A stretch of 64,000 nucleotides of DNA from Sterolibacterium sp964437515 (GTDB lineage: Bacteria; Pseudomonadota; Gammaproteobacteria; Burkholderiales; Rhodocyclaceae): the NCBI GenBank assembly GCA_964437515.1, contig CAYTHB010000001.1, positions 62,001 to 126,000 of the forward strand, given 5' to 3'. A model generated the notes under the pieces. The model did no database searches. It was not told the origin of the DNA and saw only the letters and a list, made by a program, of their open reading frames with translations. Of this stretch, positions 35,236 through 43,582 are shown piece by piece. Position 1 is the first letter of the stretch. The number at the start of each line of letters is the position of its first letter. The position numbers and the translations under genes were made by a program.

Positions 35236-36708
35236 ATGATCATTCCTGTCATTCTCTCTGGTGGTGCGGGTACGCGACTCTGGCCCGTTTCGCGTGAAGG
35301 CCATCCCAAGCCTTTTATCCGGTTGGCGGATGGTGAATCGCTGCTGCACAAGACGTACCGCCGGGCTGCGCAGGTCGCTACACAAGGAGATATCGTCACG
35401 GTCACCAACCGTGATTATTATTTTCAAAGCAAGGATGAACTGGTCGCCTCCCGAGTTCCGGATGTATTCCCGCATTTCATTCTCGAACCCTTTGGCCGTA
35501 ACACCGCACCGGCCATTGCTGCGGCCGCGCTGGCATTGCGCGAGTCACATGGGGATGCCACCATCATGCTCGTCATGGCGGCGGATCATCTGATTCGTGA
35601 TGAAAAGGCATTTTCGGAAGATGTGAACACCGCAGCAAAACTGGCGGCACAAGGGCAGCTGGTGACGTTTGGCATACGCCCAGACAGACCTGAAACCGGA
35701 TTTGGTTATATCGAGTGTGGTGATCCTGTGCCGCTCAATGGCATGACGCAATCCTCTGCCGCACAGAATCCGCTCCAGCCACGAAAGATTGCGCGCTTCG
35801 TTGAAAAACCGGACACACCCACGGCAGAACATTATGTTGCCAGCGGAAATTACTTGTGGAATTCCGGCATGTTCTGCTTTAGCGTGGGCACCATCCTGAC
35901 CGAAATCGAGCAATATGCGCCCGAGGTACTGCGCGCCATGCGCCCCTGTGTGGAAAAAAGTCCGGTGCAACATGGGAATGCCGCATCCTTGCAGGAACTG
36001 GATGCCGCAAGTTTTTCGACGGTACCGGATATCTCCATTGATTACGCCGTGATGGAGCGTTCTCTCTGCGGCGTCGTCATCCCGGCTTCATTCGACTGGA
36101 GCGATATTGGTTCGTGGACGGCCTTGCAAGAACTGGTGATGCCGGATGGCGAGGGGAACCGCGCATTGGGCGATGCCTTGTTTGTTGGCTGTCGCAACAC
36201 TTTTGTGCAAAGCGAAAGCCGTCTGGTGGCTGCGGTCGGCGTCGATGACCTGATTCTCATTGAAACACCCGATGCCGTGCTGGCGGTGCATCCCGATCGT
36301 GTTCAGGAAGTCAAACAGGTGACGCAGAAGCTGAAGTCGGCGGGACATGATGCCTATCGACTGCATCGCACAGTTTCGCGTCCCTGGGGTACCTACACGG
36401 TGCTGGAGGAAGGCGCTCACTTCAAAATCAAGCGCATCGTGGTCAAACCGGGTGCGGCTCTTTCGTTGCAGTTGCATCATCACCGAAGCGAACACTGGGT
36501 CGTCGTGCAGGGGATGGCGCGTGTCATCAACGGCGAGCGTGAGCTTTACGTCAACACCAATGAATCGACCTATATTCCTGCAGGCCATAAGCATCGTCTG
36601 GAAAATCCGGGGCTACTAGATCTGGTGATGATCGAAGTGCAAAGCGGTGAATATCTGGGCGAGGATGATATCGTGCGCTTTGCCGATCAATATGGGCGCT
36701 CTGAATGA
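35236..36708 (+). CDS. manC: Mannose-1-phosphate guanylyltransferase/mannose-6-phosphate isomerase
   Basis: Bifunctional cytosolic enzyme (490 residues) that makes GDP-mannose; it corresponds to WbpW/AlgA/ManC. The N-terminal pyrophosphorylase half has LSGGAGTRLWPVSREGHPK, the site EPFGRNTAPAIAAAA and FVEKPDTPTAEHY. The C-terminal cupin half has RPWGTYTVLEEG, the metal-binding QLHHHRSEHWVVVQG and YIPAGHKHRLENPG. GGAAG precedes the ATG. It supplies the precursor for GDP-D-rhamnose made by Rmd. The 3' end overlaps the probable start of wzm. Confidence 0.93.
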   Translation: MIIPVILSGGAGTRLWPVSREGHPKPFIRLADGESLLHKTYRRAAQVATQGDIVTVTNRDYYFQSKDELVASRVPDVFPHFILEPFGRNTAPAIAAAALALRESHGDATIMLVMAADHLIRDEKAFSEDVNTAAKLAAQGQLVTFGIRPDRPETGFGYIECGDPVPLNGMTQSSAAQNPLQPRKIARFVEKPDTPTAEHYVASGNYLWNSGMFCFSVGTILTEIEQYAPEVLRAMRPCVEKSPVQHGNAASLQELDAASFSTVPDISIDYAVMERSLCGVVIPASFDWSDIGSWTALQELVMPDGEGNRALGDALFVGCRNTFVQSESRLVAAVGVDDLILIETPDAVLAVHPDRVQEVKQVTQKLKSAGHDAYRLHRTVSRPWGTYTVLEEGAHFKIKRIVVKPGAALSLQLHHHRSEHWVVVQGMARVINGERELYVNTNESTYIPAGHKHRLENPGLLDLVMIEVQSGEYLGEDDIVRFADQYGRSE

Positions 36709-37540
36709 TACGAATGGTACAAATGACCTTGGCTCACCCCTGATGATGATGGGTCTGGTTCGTGCCGCGTGGGCTTATCGCGGTTTCATTCTGGGAAGCG
36801 TGCGACGTGAGTTTGAATCGCGTTACCGTAATTCCATGCTGGGTGCTGCCTGGACGATACTCAATCCGCTGGCGATGATTGCCGTCTATACGCTGATTTT
36901 TTCTCAGTTGATGAAGGCGCGTCTGCCCGGTGCGGAAGGGGAATTTGCTTACAGCATTTATCTTTGTGCGGGCTTGTTTGCCTGGAATCTGTTTGCAGAA
37001 ATCGTCACGCGCTCGCAAACGATGTTTCTCGATCAAGCCAATCTGCTCAAAAAACTCAATTTCCCCCGCATTTGCCTGCCAATCATCGTCGTGTGCAGTG
37101 CCCTCCTGAACTTTGGTATTTTGCTGGGGCTGTTTTCGATATTTCTGTTGCTGTCCGGCAATTTCCCCGGATGGGCTGTGATTGCCGTATTGCCCCTGCT
37201 CCTCATTCAACTGGCTTACGCCACGGGGCTGGGCATGATCCTCGGGGTGCTCAATGTGTTCTTTCGAGACGTCGGCCAGTTTTTCGGCATTCTGCTGCAA
37301 TTCTGGTTCTGGCTCACGCCCATCGTTTATTCATCAAGCATCGTCCCCGACAGTGTGCGCCCCGCATTAGAGCTGAATCCCATGACCCCGCTCATGGCCG
37401 CTTGGCAAAATCTCTTTGTGCGTGGCGAATGGCCGCACTGGATGACGCTGATGCCAACGACGTCGTTGGCGATCGTGTTATGTCTGATGGGCTTGATGCT
37501 CTTTCGTCGTCGTGCCGATGAAATGGTGGATGAGCTCTGA
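36692..37540 (+). CDS. wzm: Polysaccharide ABC transporter permease (Wzm)
   Basis: Inner-membrane permease (about 282 residues, six hydrophobic segments) of the ABC-2 type that exports a completed undecaprenyl-linked polysaccharide. The family blocks RREFESRYRNSMLGAAWTIL, YLCAGLFAWNLF and LNVFFRDVGQFFGILLQFWF are visible. The start is uncertain: ATG 36692 overlaps manC by 17 bp; a triple ATG at 36743 would leave a 34-bp gap and a more typical short N-terminus. Neither has a good ribosome binding site. The stop overlaps the wzt start (TGATG). Confidence 0.9.
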   Translation: MGALNDTNGTNDLGSPLMMMGLVRAAWAYRGFILGSVRREFESRYRNSMLGAAWTILNPLAMIAVYTLIFSQLMKARLPGAEGEFAYSIYLCAGLFAWNLFAEIVTRSQTMFLDQANLLKKLNFPRICLPIIVVCSALLNFGILLGLFSIFLLLSGNFPGWAVIAVLPLLLIQLAYATGLGMILGVLNVFFRDVGQFFGILLQFWFWLTPIVYSSSIVPDSVRPALELNPMTPLMAAWQNLFVRGEWPHWMTLMPTTSLAIVLCLMGLMLFRRRADEMVDEL

Positions 37541-38784
37541 TGGGTCGATTGTCGGTTTCTTCTTTGGGCAAGGCGTACAAGCAATACCCGACGCGTGGCG
37601 CACGGTTGGCTGAGTGGCTGCTGCCTCAATGGCTGCATAAACCCCGCCATACACATACCTTACGCTGGGTGCTACACGATATTTCTTTTGAAGTTCGCGC
37701 CGGTGAAGCTCTCGGTATCGTAGGCATGAACGGGGCGGGCAAGAGCACGCTACTCAAGATCATCGCCGGTACGACGCAGGCCAGTGCCGGTCACCTTGAA
37801 AGCACCGGACGCGTTTCTGCTTTGCTGGAGTTGGGCATGGGTTTTCATCCTGACTTCACGGGACGACAAAACGCGATCATGGCGTGCCAGTTGCAAGGTA
37901 TGGAGCGGGATCGAATTACAGAACTTTTGCCTCAGATTGAAAGTTACGCAGAGATTGGTGATTATTTTGATCAGCCTTTGCGAACCTATTCGAGCGGGAT
38001 GCAGATGCGTCTGGCGTTTAGCGTGGCCACGGTACAGCGTCCCGATATTCTGATTGTCGACGAAGCCTTATCCGTGGGTGATGCCTATTTTCAGCACAAG
38101 AGTTTTGATCGTATCCGTCAATTTCGTGCGGCAGGAACCACGTTATTGATCGTGTCGCATGATCGCTATGCCATTCAGTCCATCTGTGACCGCGCCATTC
38201 TGCTACATGCAGGACAATTGATATTGCAGGGAACGCCGCTGGAAGTACTGGACTATTACAACGCCATACTGGCCGATCAGGAACGTCAGTTGATCCGGCT
38301 GGATGTGCTTGCCGATGGGCAAGTGCAAACCATTTCTGGCAGCGGTGAAGCGACGGTCGTTGCGATGCGTTTGCTGGATACGGAAGGAAAAGCACTGGAT
38401 GTCGTTGAAGTCGGACAAGCGGTGACGCTGGAAATCCGTGTCAGGGTGCTACAGCCTGTTTCACGTCTGGTACTGGGTTTTCTCATCAAGGACAAGCTCG
38501 GGCAGGCGATTTATGGCATCAACACCCATCGCCTGAATTTGCCGATAGAAGATGCGATATGCGACGAAGAAATCGTGTATCGCTTCGATTTTTCGATGAA
38601 TGTGGGCAAGGGCAGTTATTCGATTTCCACTTCGCTGTCGCGACTGGATTCCCATCTCGATGGCAATTACGAATGGCGTGATCTGGGCTTACTGTTTCAC
38701 GTCGTGAATACGCAGCAAGAAGACTTCGTCGGTGCGGCCTGGCTTGCGCCACGTCCCTCCATCGAGCGTTGCTCTTCTGATTGA
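37540..38784 (+). CDS. wzt: Polysaccharide ABC transporter ATP-binding protein (Wzt) with C-terminal carbohydrate-binding domain
   Basis: ATPase partner of Wzm, 414 residues. The first 240 residues hold Walker A GMNGAGKST, the signature YSSGMQMRLAF and Walker B DILIVDEALSVGD. The remaining 150 residues form a separate beta-rich domain (EATVVAMRLLDTEG, GFLIKDKLGQAIYGINTH, GSYSISTSLSR) like the carbohydrate-binding domain that in E. coli O8/O9a Wzt recognises the capped chain end. It overlaps wzm by 1 bp. Its presence suggests that export depends on a specific terminal modification. Confidence 0.92.
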   Translation: MGRLSVSSLGKAYKQYPTRGARLAEWLLPQWLHKPRHTHTLRWVLHDISFEVRAGEALGIVGMNGAGKSTLLKIIAGTTQASAGHLESTGRVSALLELGMGFHPDFTGRQNAIMACQLQGMERDRITELLPQIESYAEIGDYFDQPLRTYSSGMQMRLAFSVATVQRPDILIVDEALSVGDAYFQHKSFDRIRQFRAAGTTLLIVSHDRYAIQSICDRAILLHAGQLILQGTPLEVLDYYNAILADQERQLIRLDVLADGQVQTISGSGEATVVAMRLLDTEGKALDVVEVGQAVTLEIRVRVLQPVSRLVLGFLIKDKLGQAIYGINTHRLNLPIEDAICDEEIVYRFDFSMNVGKGSYSISTSLSRLDSHLDGNYEWRDLGLLFHVVNTQQEDFVGAAWLAPRPSIERCSSD

Positions 38785-38813
38785 GTTGATTGAGCTGATT
38801 GAACTGCCTAGCC

Positions 38814-40367
38814 ATGCGATACCTTTTCGAGTGCACCTACGTTTATGAACACCCCGAAGACAATTCGGGGATACAGCGCGTGGTGCGTAATGTGGTGCGT
38901 CATTTGAAAGGGGCGCAGGATATTGCTGCCTGTGTTCCGGTCATACTCAAGCATGGCAAGGTATATGAAGTCCGGCAGCTCAAGCCGTCCAAAGACGAAG
39001 ACATACAAAAGCGTTATGAGAAAACTCGCAATCGTTACTGGTTGTGGCATCACCATCTTGAGCATCGTTTGAAGCTGACTCAATGCCCCCGGACGCGCCG
39101 TTGGGTGGAGCGCATCTTCCGTTTGGGCTCCTTGGGATTTTTGATGCCCTATGGCTTGGCCATGCTGATACGGGAGCCGGGGCGTATGTTTGCGCGCATG
39201 AATCCTCGGTTTGTGGCGTGTCGCAATCGTTACTGGCTGATACATCAACGGCTCGAACAAAGCATGGGACTTGAGCATATTCGTCTGTTGCGCTGGATAT
39301 TCTGGCAACTGTTTCGCTTGGGAAGCCTAGGCTTTGTACTGCCCTGGAAATGGTTGGCTCGATTTGCTCAAGATGATGTAGATGTCGAGCGTGTTCGCGA
39401 GTTGCACTGTCAGTCGGGTGATGTACTGGTCTTGCTGGATTCATCGTGGCATTCCGATTTTTTTGAGCAGGTAGAGCAGCTCAAGCAGCAAGGGCTGGGT
39501 GTGGTCGCGGTGATCTATGACCTGATTCCGCTGACGCATCCCCAGTTTTGTGATGATCCGCTGGTCAAGGTGTTTGACACATGGTTTGCTTGGGTATCGC
39601 GCACAGCGGATGGGTTCATTGCCATTTCTGAAACCATCAGTCAGGAAGTGCGTGCCGATGTTCATCGTCGATGGGGCACGAAAACAGCAGAGCAGCGATG
39701 GTACGATTTTTTTCATTTGGGGAGCGAGCTGGATCTGGCGCACCGTAATGAAAAACCGCGTGCCGATGTACGAAAAATTTTTGATGGCGACCTTTCGGTG
39801 TATCTGATGGTCAGCACCATCGAGCCTCGCAAGAATCATGCGTATCTACTGGATGCCTTTGAACGCCTGTGGGCGAAAGAACCCACGACACGTGCAACCT
39901 TGTGCATCATTGGACGCATCGGATGGAAATGTGCGCCATTGATTCATCGCATCCATCATCATCCGGAATTCGGGCGGCGTTTGTTCATGCTCAACGATCT
40001 GAACGATACCGACCTTGAATACGCCTACCATCACAGCAAGTCATTGGTATTTCCATCCTTTGTCGAAGGTTTTGGCTTGCCCCTCGTGGAAGCCATGCAG
40101 CGCGGTTTACCTGCAATGGCGAGCGATATCTCCGTATTTCGTGAAATCGGCACGGATTTTCTGGCGTATTTCCAGTTGGATGATCCAGACAGTCTTGCCG
40201 TCCTCATTCAGCGTTACGAAACCAGTGCTGTCTTTCCAGCACCTCGCACGCTGAAGGATTGGGCATGGCCAGGCTGGCGTGATTCGACACGCCAGTTGGT
40301 CAAGCGTATCGCTACGCATACGCAGCAACGGGAACAGACAATACCGGTGACGCAGCGCGTTCCCTGA
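38814..40367 (+). CDS. Glycosyltransferase (GT4, WbpX-like) with internally duplicated insertion
   Basis: A 517-residue transferase. The N-terminus RYLFECTYVYEHPEDNSGIQ and the C-terminal GT4 core (MVSTIEPRKNHAYLLDAF, VFPSFVEGFGLPLVEAMQRG) suggest a mannosyl- or rhamnosyltransferase of the WbpX type. Residues of about 60-190 form an extra basic, aromatic-rich region containing an ungapped internal repeat: 72-114 and 137-179 share 20 of 43 residues, each beginning RNRYWL and ending RLGSLGF. This splits the N-terminal Rossmann-like half. ATG 38814 is the only ATG near the conserved start; the ribosome binding site is weak. It is followed 1 bp later by the next transferase gene. Confidence 0.83.
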   Translation: MRYLFECTYVYEHPEDNSGIQRVVRNVVRHLKGAQDIAACVPVILKHGKVYEVRQLKPSKDEDIQKRYEKTRNRYWLWHHHLEHRLKLTQCPRTRRWVERIFRLGSLGFLMPYGLAMLIREPGRMFARMNPRFVACRNRYWLIHQRLEQSMGLEHIRLLRWIFWQLFRLGSLGFVLPWKWLARFAQDDVDVERVRELHCQSGDVLVLLDSSWHSDFFEQVEQLKQQGLGVVAVIYDLIPLTHPQFCDDPLVKVFDTWFAWVSRTADGFIAISETISQEVRADVHRRWGTKTAEQRWYDFFHLGSELDLAHRNEKPRADVRKIFDGDLSVYLMVSTIEPRKNHAYLLDAFERLWAKEPTTRATLCIIGRIGWKCAPLIHRIHHHPEFGRRLFMLNDLNDTDLEYAYHHSKSLVFPSFVEGFGLPLVEAMQRGLPAMASDISVFREIGTDFLAYFQLDDPDSLAVLIQRYETSAVFPAPRTLKDWAWPGWRDSTRQLVKRIATHTQQREQTIPVTQRVP

Positions 40368-40368
40368 C

Positions 40369-41532
40369 ATGCACATTGCACTTAACGCCAGCATCTTGCG
40401 TGCCCCGCGTACCGGTATAGGCCAGTATGTGGTGGAGTTGGCGGCGGCATTAAAAACGCATGAGGATGTGAAACTCAGCCTGTTTCTGGGGCGTAACTGG
40501 AGCGTCGATCTTCCGGCGACACAAAACCCCGTCCCTAGTTCGCACCGTTTACCTGGCGTGCCTCACATGTCATGGCTACGTCATTTTCCGGGTGCTTATC
40601 GTGTGCGACGTGCTGTTCAACAACATGCCTTCAATGCGGGTGTGCGCCGTTCGCATTTTGATCTCTACCATGAGCCCTCGCTGTGGCCTTACGAGTGGCC
40701 CTATGAAACCGGGCTGCGGATGGTAATGACCCTGCATGATCTCACCCATGTGCATTATCCAGAAACCCAGCCTGCGGCACGGCTGAGGGAAATCGAACGG
40801 CATGTCCATCGTGGCGTGGATCAGGCACGCTATATCCTGGTGGATTCGAGTTACATCGGACGCGAAGTGGAGACCTACTTCGGCCTGTCTCGTAAGAAAA
40901 TTGTTGTTGCCCCCCTAGGCTGTTCTGCCGGTTTTCATCCACGTTCAGACGAACAGTTGATCCCATCACTAGCTCCCTTAGACTTGCATCCGAGGGGCTA
41001 TCTACTCTGTGTCGGCACGCTGGAGCCTCGCAAGAATATTGCCCTCGCTCTGCGAGCGCATGCCCGGCTGCCCCAAACATTGCGAGAACGTTATCCGCTT
41101 CTGCTGGCAGGGGGAATGGGCTGGAATACCGGACAGTTTTCCGAAGAGCTGCGTGCGGCATTGGCGACAGGGCATGTCCGTCTGGCGGGTTATCTGCCGC
41201 AGGAAAATCTGGCAGCTGTCGTGGCAGGTGCGCGTGCGCTCATCTATCCATCCTTGTATGAAGGCTTTGGACTCCCTGTGATCGAAGCCATGGCAAGTGG
41301 TACGCCCGTCATTGTTTCCAACCGTGCTTCACTACCGGAAGTGGCAGGCGATGCGGGCTTGATCGTGGATGCGGAAGACGATGTGCGCCTGAGTCTGGCC
41401 ATGCAGATGCTCATCGAAGATGAGACGGTGTGGCAGACGTGTCGACAGGAGGGTTTGCAACAAGCGGCACAATTCACTTGGTCACGTTGTGCCGAAATCA
41501 CGGCACGTACTTATCGTGCGGCGTTGGTCTAG
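40369..41532 (+). CDS. Glycosyltransferase (GT4, WbpY-like)
   Basis: A 387-residue GT-B retaining transferase. The N-terminus ALNASILRAPRTGIGQYVVEL, the middle LLCVGTLEPRKNIALALRAH and the signature IYPSLYEGFGLPVIEAMASG define GT4. The order after wzm-wzt and the N-terminal sequence resemble WbpY of the P. aeruginosa D-rhamnan locus, which adds alpha-linked D-rhamnose; the specificity is inferred, not shown. The start ATG is 1 bp after the preceding stop. Confidence 0.83.
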   Translation: MHIALNASILRAPRTGIGQYVVELAAALKTHEDVKLSLFLGRNWSVDLPATQNPVPSSHRLPGVPHMSWLRHFPGAYRVRRAVQQHAFNAGVRRSHFDLYHEPSLWPYEWPYETGLRMVMTLHDLTHVHYPETQPAARLREIERHVHRGVDQARYILVDSSYIGREVETYFGLSRKKIVVAPLGCSAGFHPRSDEQLIPSLAPLDLHPRGYLLCVGTLEPRKNIALALRAHARLPQTLRERYPLLLAGGMGWNTGQFSEELRAALATGHVRLAGYLPQENLAAVVAGARALIYPSLYEGFGLPVIEAMASGTPVIVSNRASLPEVAGDAGLIVDAEDDVRLSLAMQMLIEDETVWQTCRQEGLQQAAQFTWSRCAEITARTYRAALV

Positions 41533-41556
41533 TGATGTATCGGTAGAATCGACATC

Positions 41557-42684
41557 ATGCGCGTTCTTCATTTTTATCGTACCTATTCTCAGACCTATGG
41601 CGGCATTGAGCAGGTGATACATCAGCTCTGCACGGGCACACAGCGATTAGGTGTGACGCCCGAAGTACTGACCTTGAGTCGCGATCGTCATTCATCCGAG
41701 ATCGATATCGATGGCCATCGTGTCACGCGTGTTCCGATGGATTTCGAAATTGCGTCGACCGGATTTTCGCGCGCCGTATTTGCGCAGTTCAAGGAACGAG
41801 CGATGGAAGCGGATATCATCCATTACCATTTTCCCTGGCCTTTCATGGATGTGGTGCATTTTGCAACTCAGGTTTCCCGCATGGGCAAGCCCACGGTGCT
41901 CACCTATCATTCCGACATTGTTCGCCAGAAATTACTGCTGCATCTGTATCGTCCATTGATGCATCGCTTTCTGGACAGCGTCGATCATATCGTTGCTTCC
42001 TCTCCCAACTATCTTGCAAGCAGCTCCTTGCTGGCAAGATATCCTGAGAAAACATCAGTCATTCCCTATGGGCTGGATAAAAACAGCACGCGCTATCCGG
42101 TTCCCGATACGGCACGTCTGGACATGTGGCGTCAGCGACTGGGTGAGCCCTTCTTTTTATTTGTTGGTGTGTTGCGCTATTACAAAGGGCTCCATATATT
42201 GCTGGATGCGATGCAGGGACGAAATTATCCTGTGGTCATTTTGGGGGCGGGTTCGATTGAATCTGAATTAAAGGCTCACGCCCAGAGGCATCGACTCAAC
42301 AACATTCTCTTTCTGGGTGCGCTACCTGATGAAGACAAGGCGGCTTTGCTGACGCTGTGTCATGCCCTGGTATTCCCTTCTCATTTGCGATCGGAGGCTT
42401 TTGGCATTTCATTGCTTGAAGGTGCCATGTACGGCAAGCCGATGATCTCCAGTGAAATCGGGACGGGCACGAGCTATATCAATCTCAACAATGAGACAGG
42501 AATAGTCGTACCTCCCAGTGATCCCGCCGCTTTTCGAGATGCAATGGATATCCTCTGGCAGGATCCGGAAAAAGCAGCTCAGATGGGGAAACGTGCCGCC
42601 CTCCGTTACGAAACTTTATTCACGGCTGAACGGATGGCGAGTCGTTATCTCACGCTTTACAAAGAGCTATTGACTGCGCGGTAA
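41557..42684 (+). CDS. Glycosyltransferase (GT4, WbpZ-like)
   Basis: A 375-residue GT4 transferase, last gene of the polysaccharide run. RVLHFYRTYSQTYGGIEQVIHQL at the N-terminus (split here at 2-20), FFLFVGVLRYYKGLHILLDA in the middle and FPSHLRSEAFGISLLEGAMY near the C-terminus are typical. It resembles WbpZ, the enzyme that adds the first D-rhamnose or mannose in the P. aeruginosa common antigen. That assignment rests on gene order and general similarity. A 212-bp gap separates it from dciA. Confidence 0.83.
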   Translation: MRVLHFYRTYSQTYGGIEQVIHQLCTGTQRLGVTPEVLTLSRDRHSSEIDIDGHRVTRVPMDFEIASTGFSRAVFAQFKERAMEADIIHYHFPWPFMDVVHFATQVSRMGKPTVLTYHSDIVRQKLLLHLYRPLMHRFLDSVDHIVASSPNYLASSSLLARYPEKTSVIPYGLDKNSTRYPVPDTARLDMWRQRLGEPFFLFVGVLRYYKGLHILLDAMQGRNYPVVILGAGSIESELKAHAQRHRLNNILFLGALPDEDKAALLTLCHALVFPSHLRSEAFGISLLEGAMYGKPMISSEIGTGTSYINLNNETGIVVPPSDPAAFRDAMDILWQDPEKAAQMGKRAALRYETLFTAERMASRYLTLYKELLTAR

Positions 42685-42756
42685 GGAATCGCATTTTTAC
42701 ATGATGGCCCATACATGCAGCGAAACTCATGGATTTTCTAGTCACGAAAACCTACG

Positions 42757-42784
42757 CATCCATCCATCCATCCGTCCGTCCTTC
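42757..42784 (+). repeat. Short tetranucleotide repeat
   Basis: Four CATC units (42757-42772), two CGTC and one CTTC, in the non-coding gap between the last glycosyltransferase and dciA. It is not in a coding frame and is too short and degenerate to infer a switch. Confidence 0.6.
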
Positions 42785-42896
42785 GATGGATATCGGCGAA
42801 TTTGCTCGCTACGCTCAAAACTTCAACCCGACTCTGATTTTTATATTTCACGCTAACATACGCACTATCTCTTGAATTTCCTGATTTTGAACGGCC

Positions 42897-43334
42897 ATGC
42901 GAGCACGACTTCTTGATGATCATCTGAAAACTGATGAATCCATGGCACGACTTGCCTTGCACGCAAGTCGCTTGCAAAAATTACAGAAAGTTCTCGAAAA
43001 AATAGCACCCTCCCTGCTGGCGCGCAGTTGTCGCGTCGCCAATTTCAAACTGGGGGTGCTTGTCATTCACGCCGAAAATGGCGCCGTTGCCGCAAAATTA
43101 CGCCAGATGGCTCCCAGCATGAGTGCCGCATTCCAAAGTGAGGGTGAGCAGGTTGCTGAAATCCGCATCAAGGTACACCCCCTAGAAATAGCCCACGAAC
43201 ACAAGCCGCAAGCTCAAGCGGCGATTCTGGGAGAAGACAGTCGTGCCCGCCTCGATCACCTAGCCGACACACTGCCTGATGGCCCGCTCAAAACGGCATT
43301 GGAAAAGTTTGTCCTTCGCAGTCGCCCTCGTTGA
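42897..43334 (+). CDS. dciA: DciA family replicative helicase loader (DUF721)
   Basis: A 145-residue protein with the DUF721 core LQKVLEKIAPSLLARSCRVANFK (positions of about 29-51, quoted in part: LLARSCRVANFKLGVLVIHA) and LRQMAPSMSAAF. DciA binds the replicative helicase DnaB in bacteria lacking DnaC/DnaI and helps load it at the origin. In betaproteobacteria dciA usually sits between lpxC and secA. Here lpxC is close but on the other strand and secA is far away. The start is ATG 42897. The C-terminal third looks variable, as in the family. Confidence 0.85.
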   Translation: MRARLLDDHLKTDESMARLALHASRLQKLQKVLEKIAPSLLARSCRVANFKLGVLVIHAENGAVAAKLRQMAPSMSAAFQSEGEQVAEIRIKVHPLEIAHEHKPQAQAAILGEDSRARLDHLADTLPDGPLKTALEKFVLRSRPR

Positions 43335-43385
43335 ACCTGGGCTGAATCCGCTCTGATACCAGAACAGCGCAACGTTTGCTCGTGC

Positions 43386-43568
43386 TCACAGCACGATGAT
43401 GCGCTCCAGTGCAAGCAAGGCAAGAACGATCAGAACAAAAATAAGTGCGTATTTTGCGATGCGTCCAGACACGCGCAAATAACGGCGATCGCCCGTAAAC
43501 AAGAACATGACGATGCCGCTGCCAATGGCGATAGCAATGAGCAGTCCGACGATGCGCAATAACAACAT
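43386..43568 (-). CDS. Small two-helix membrane protein downstream of lpxC
   Basis: A 60-residue protein with two hydrophobic segments (LLLRIVGLLIAIAIGSGIVM and YALIFVLIVLALLALERIIV) separated by a basic turn FTGDRRYLRVSGR. It lies 14 bp past lpxC on the same strand, suggesting co-transcription. I recall similar short proteins with the GDRRYLR turn in other betaproteobacteria, which makes a real gene likely, but the function is unknown. It is convergent with dciA. Confidence 0.7.
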   Translation of the reverse strand: MLLLRIVGLLIAIAIGSGIVMFLFTGDRRYLRVSGRIAKYALIFVLIVLALLALERIIVL

Positions 43569-43582
43569 CGACGCCCTTTCCG

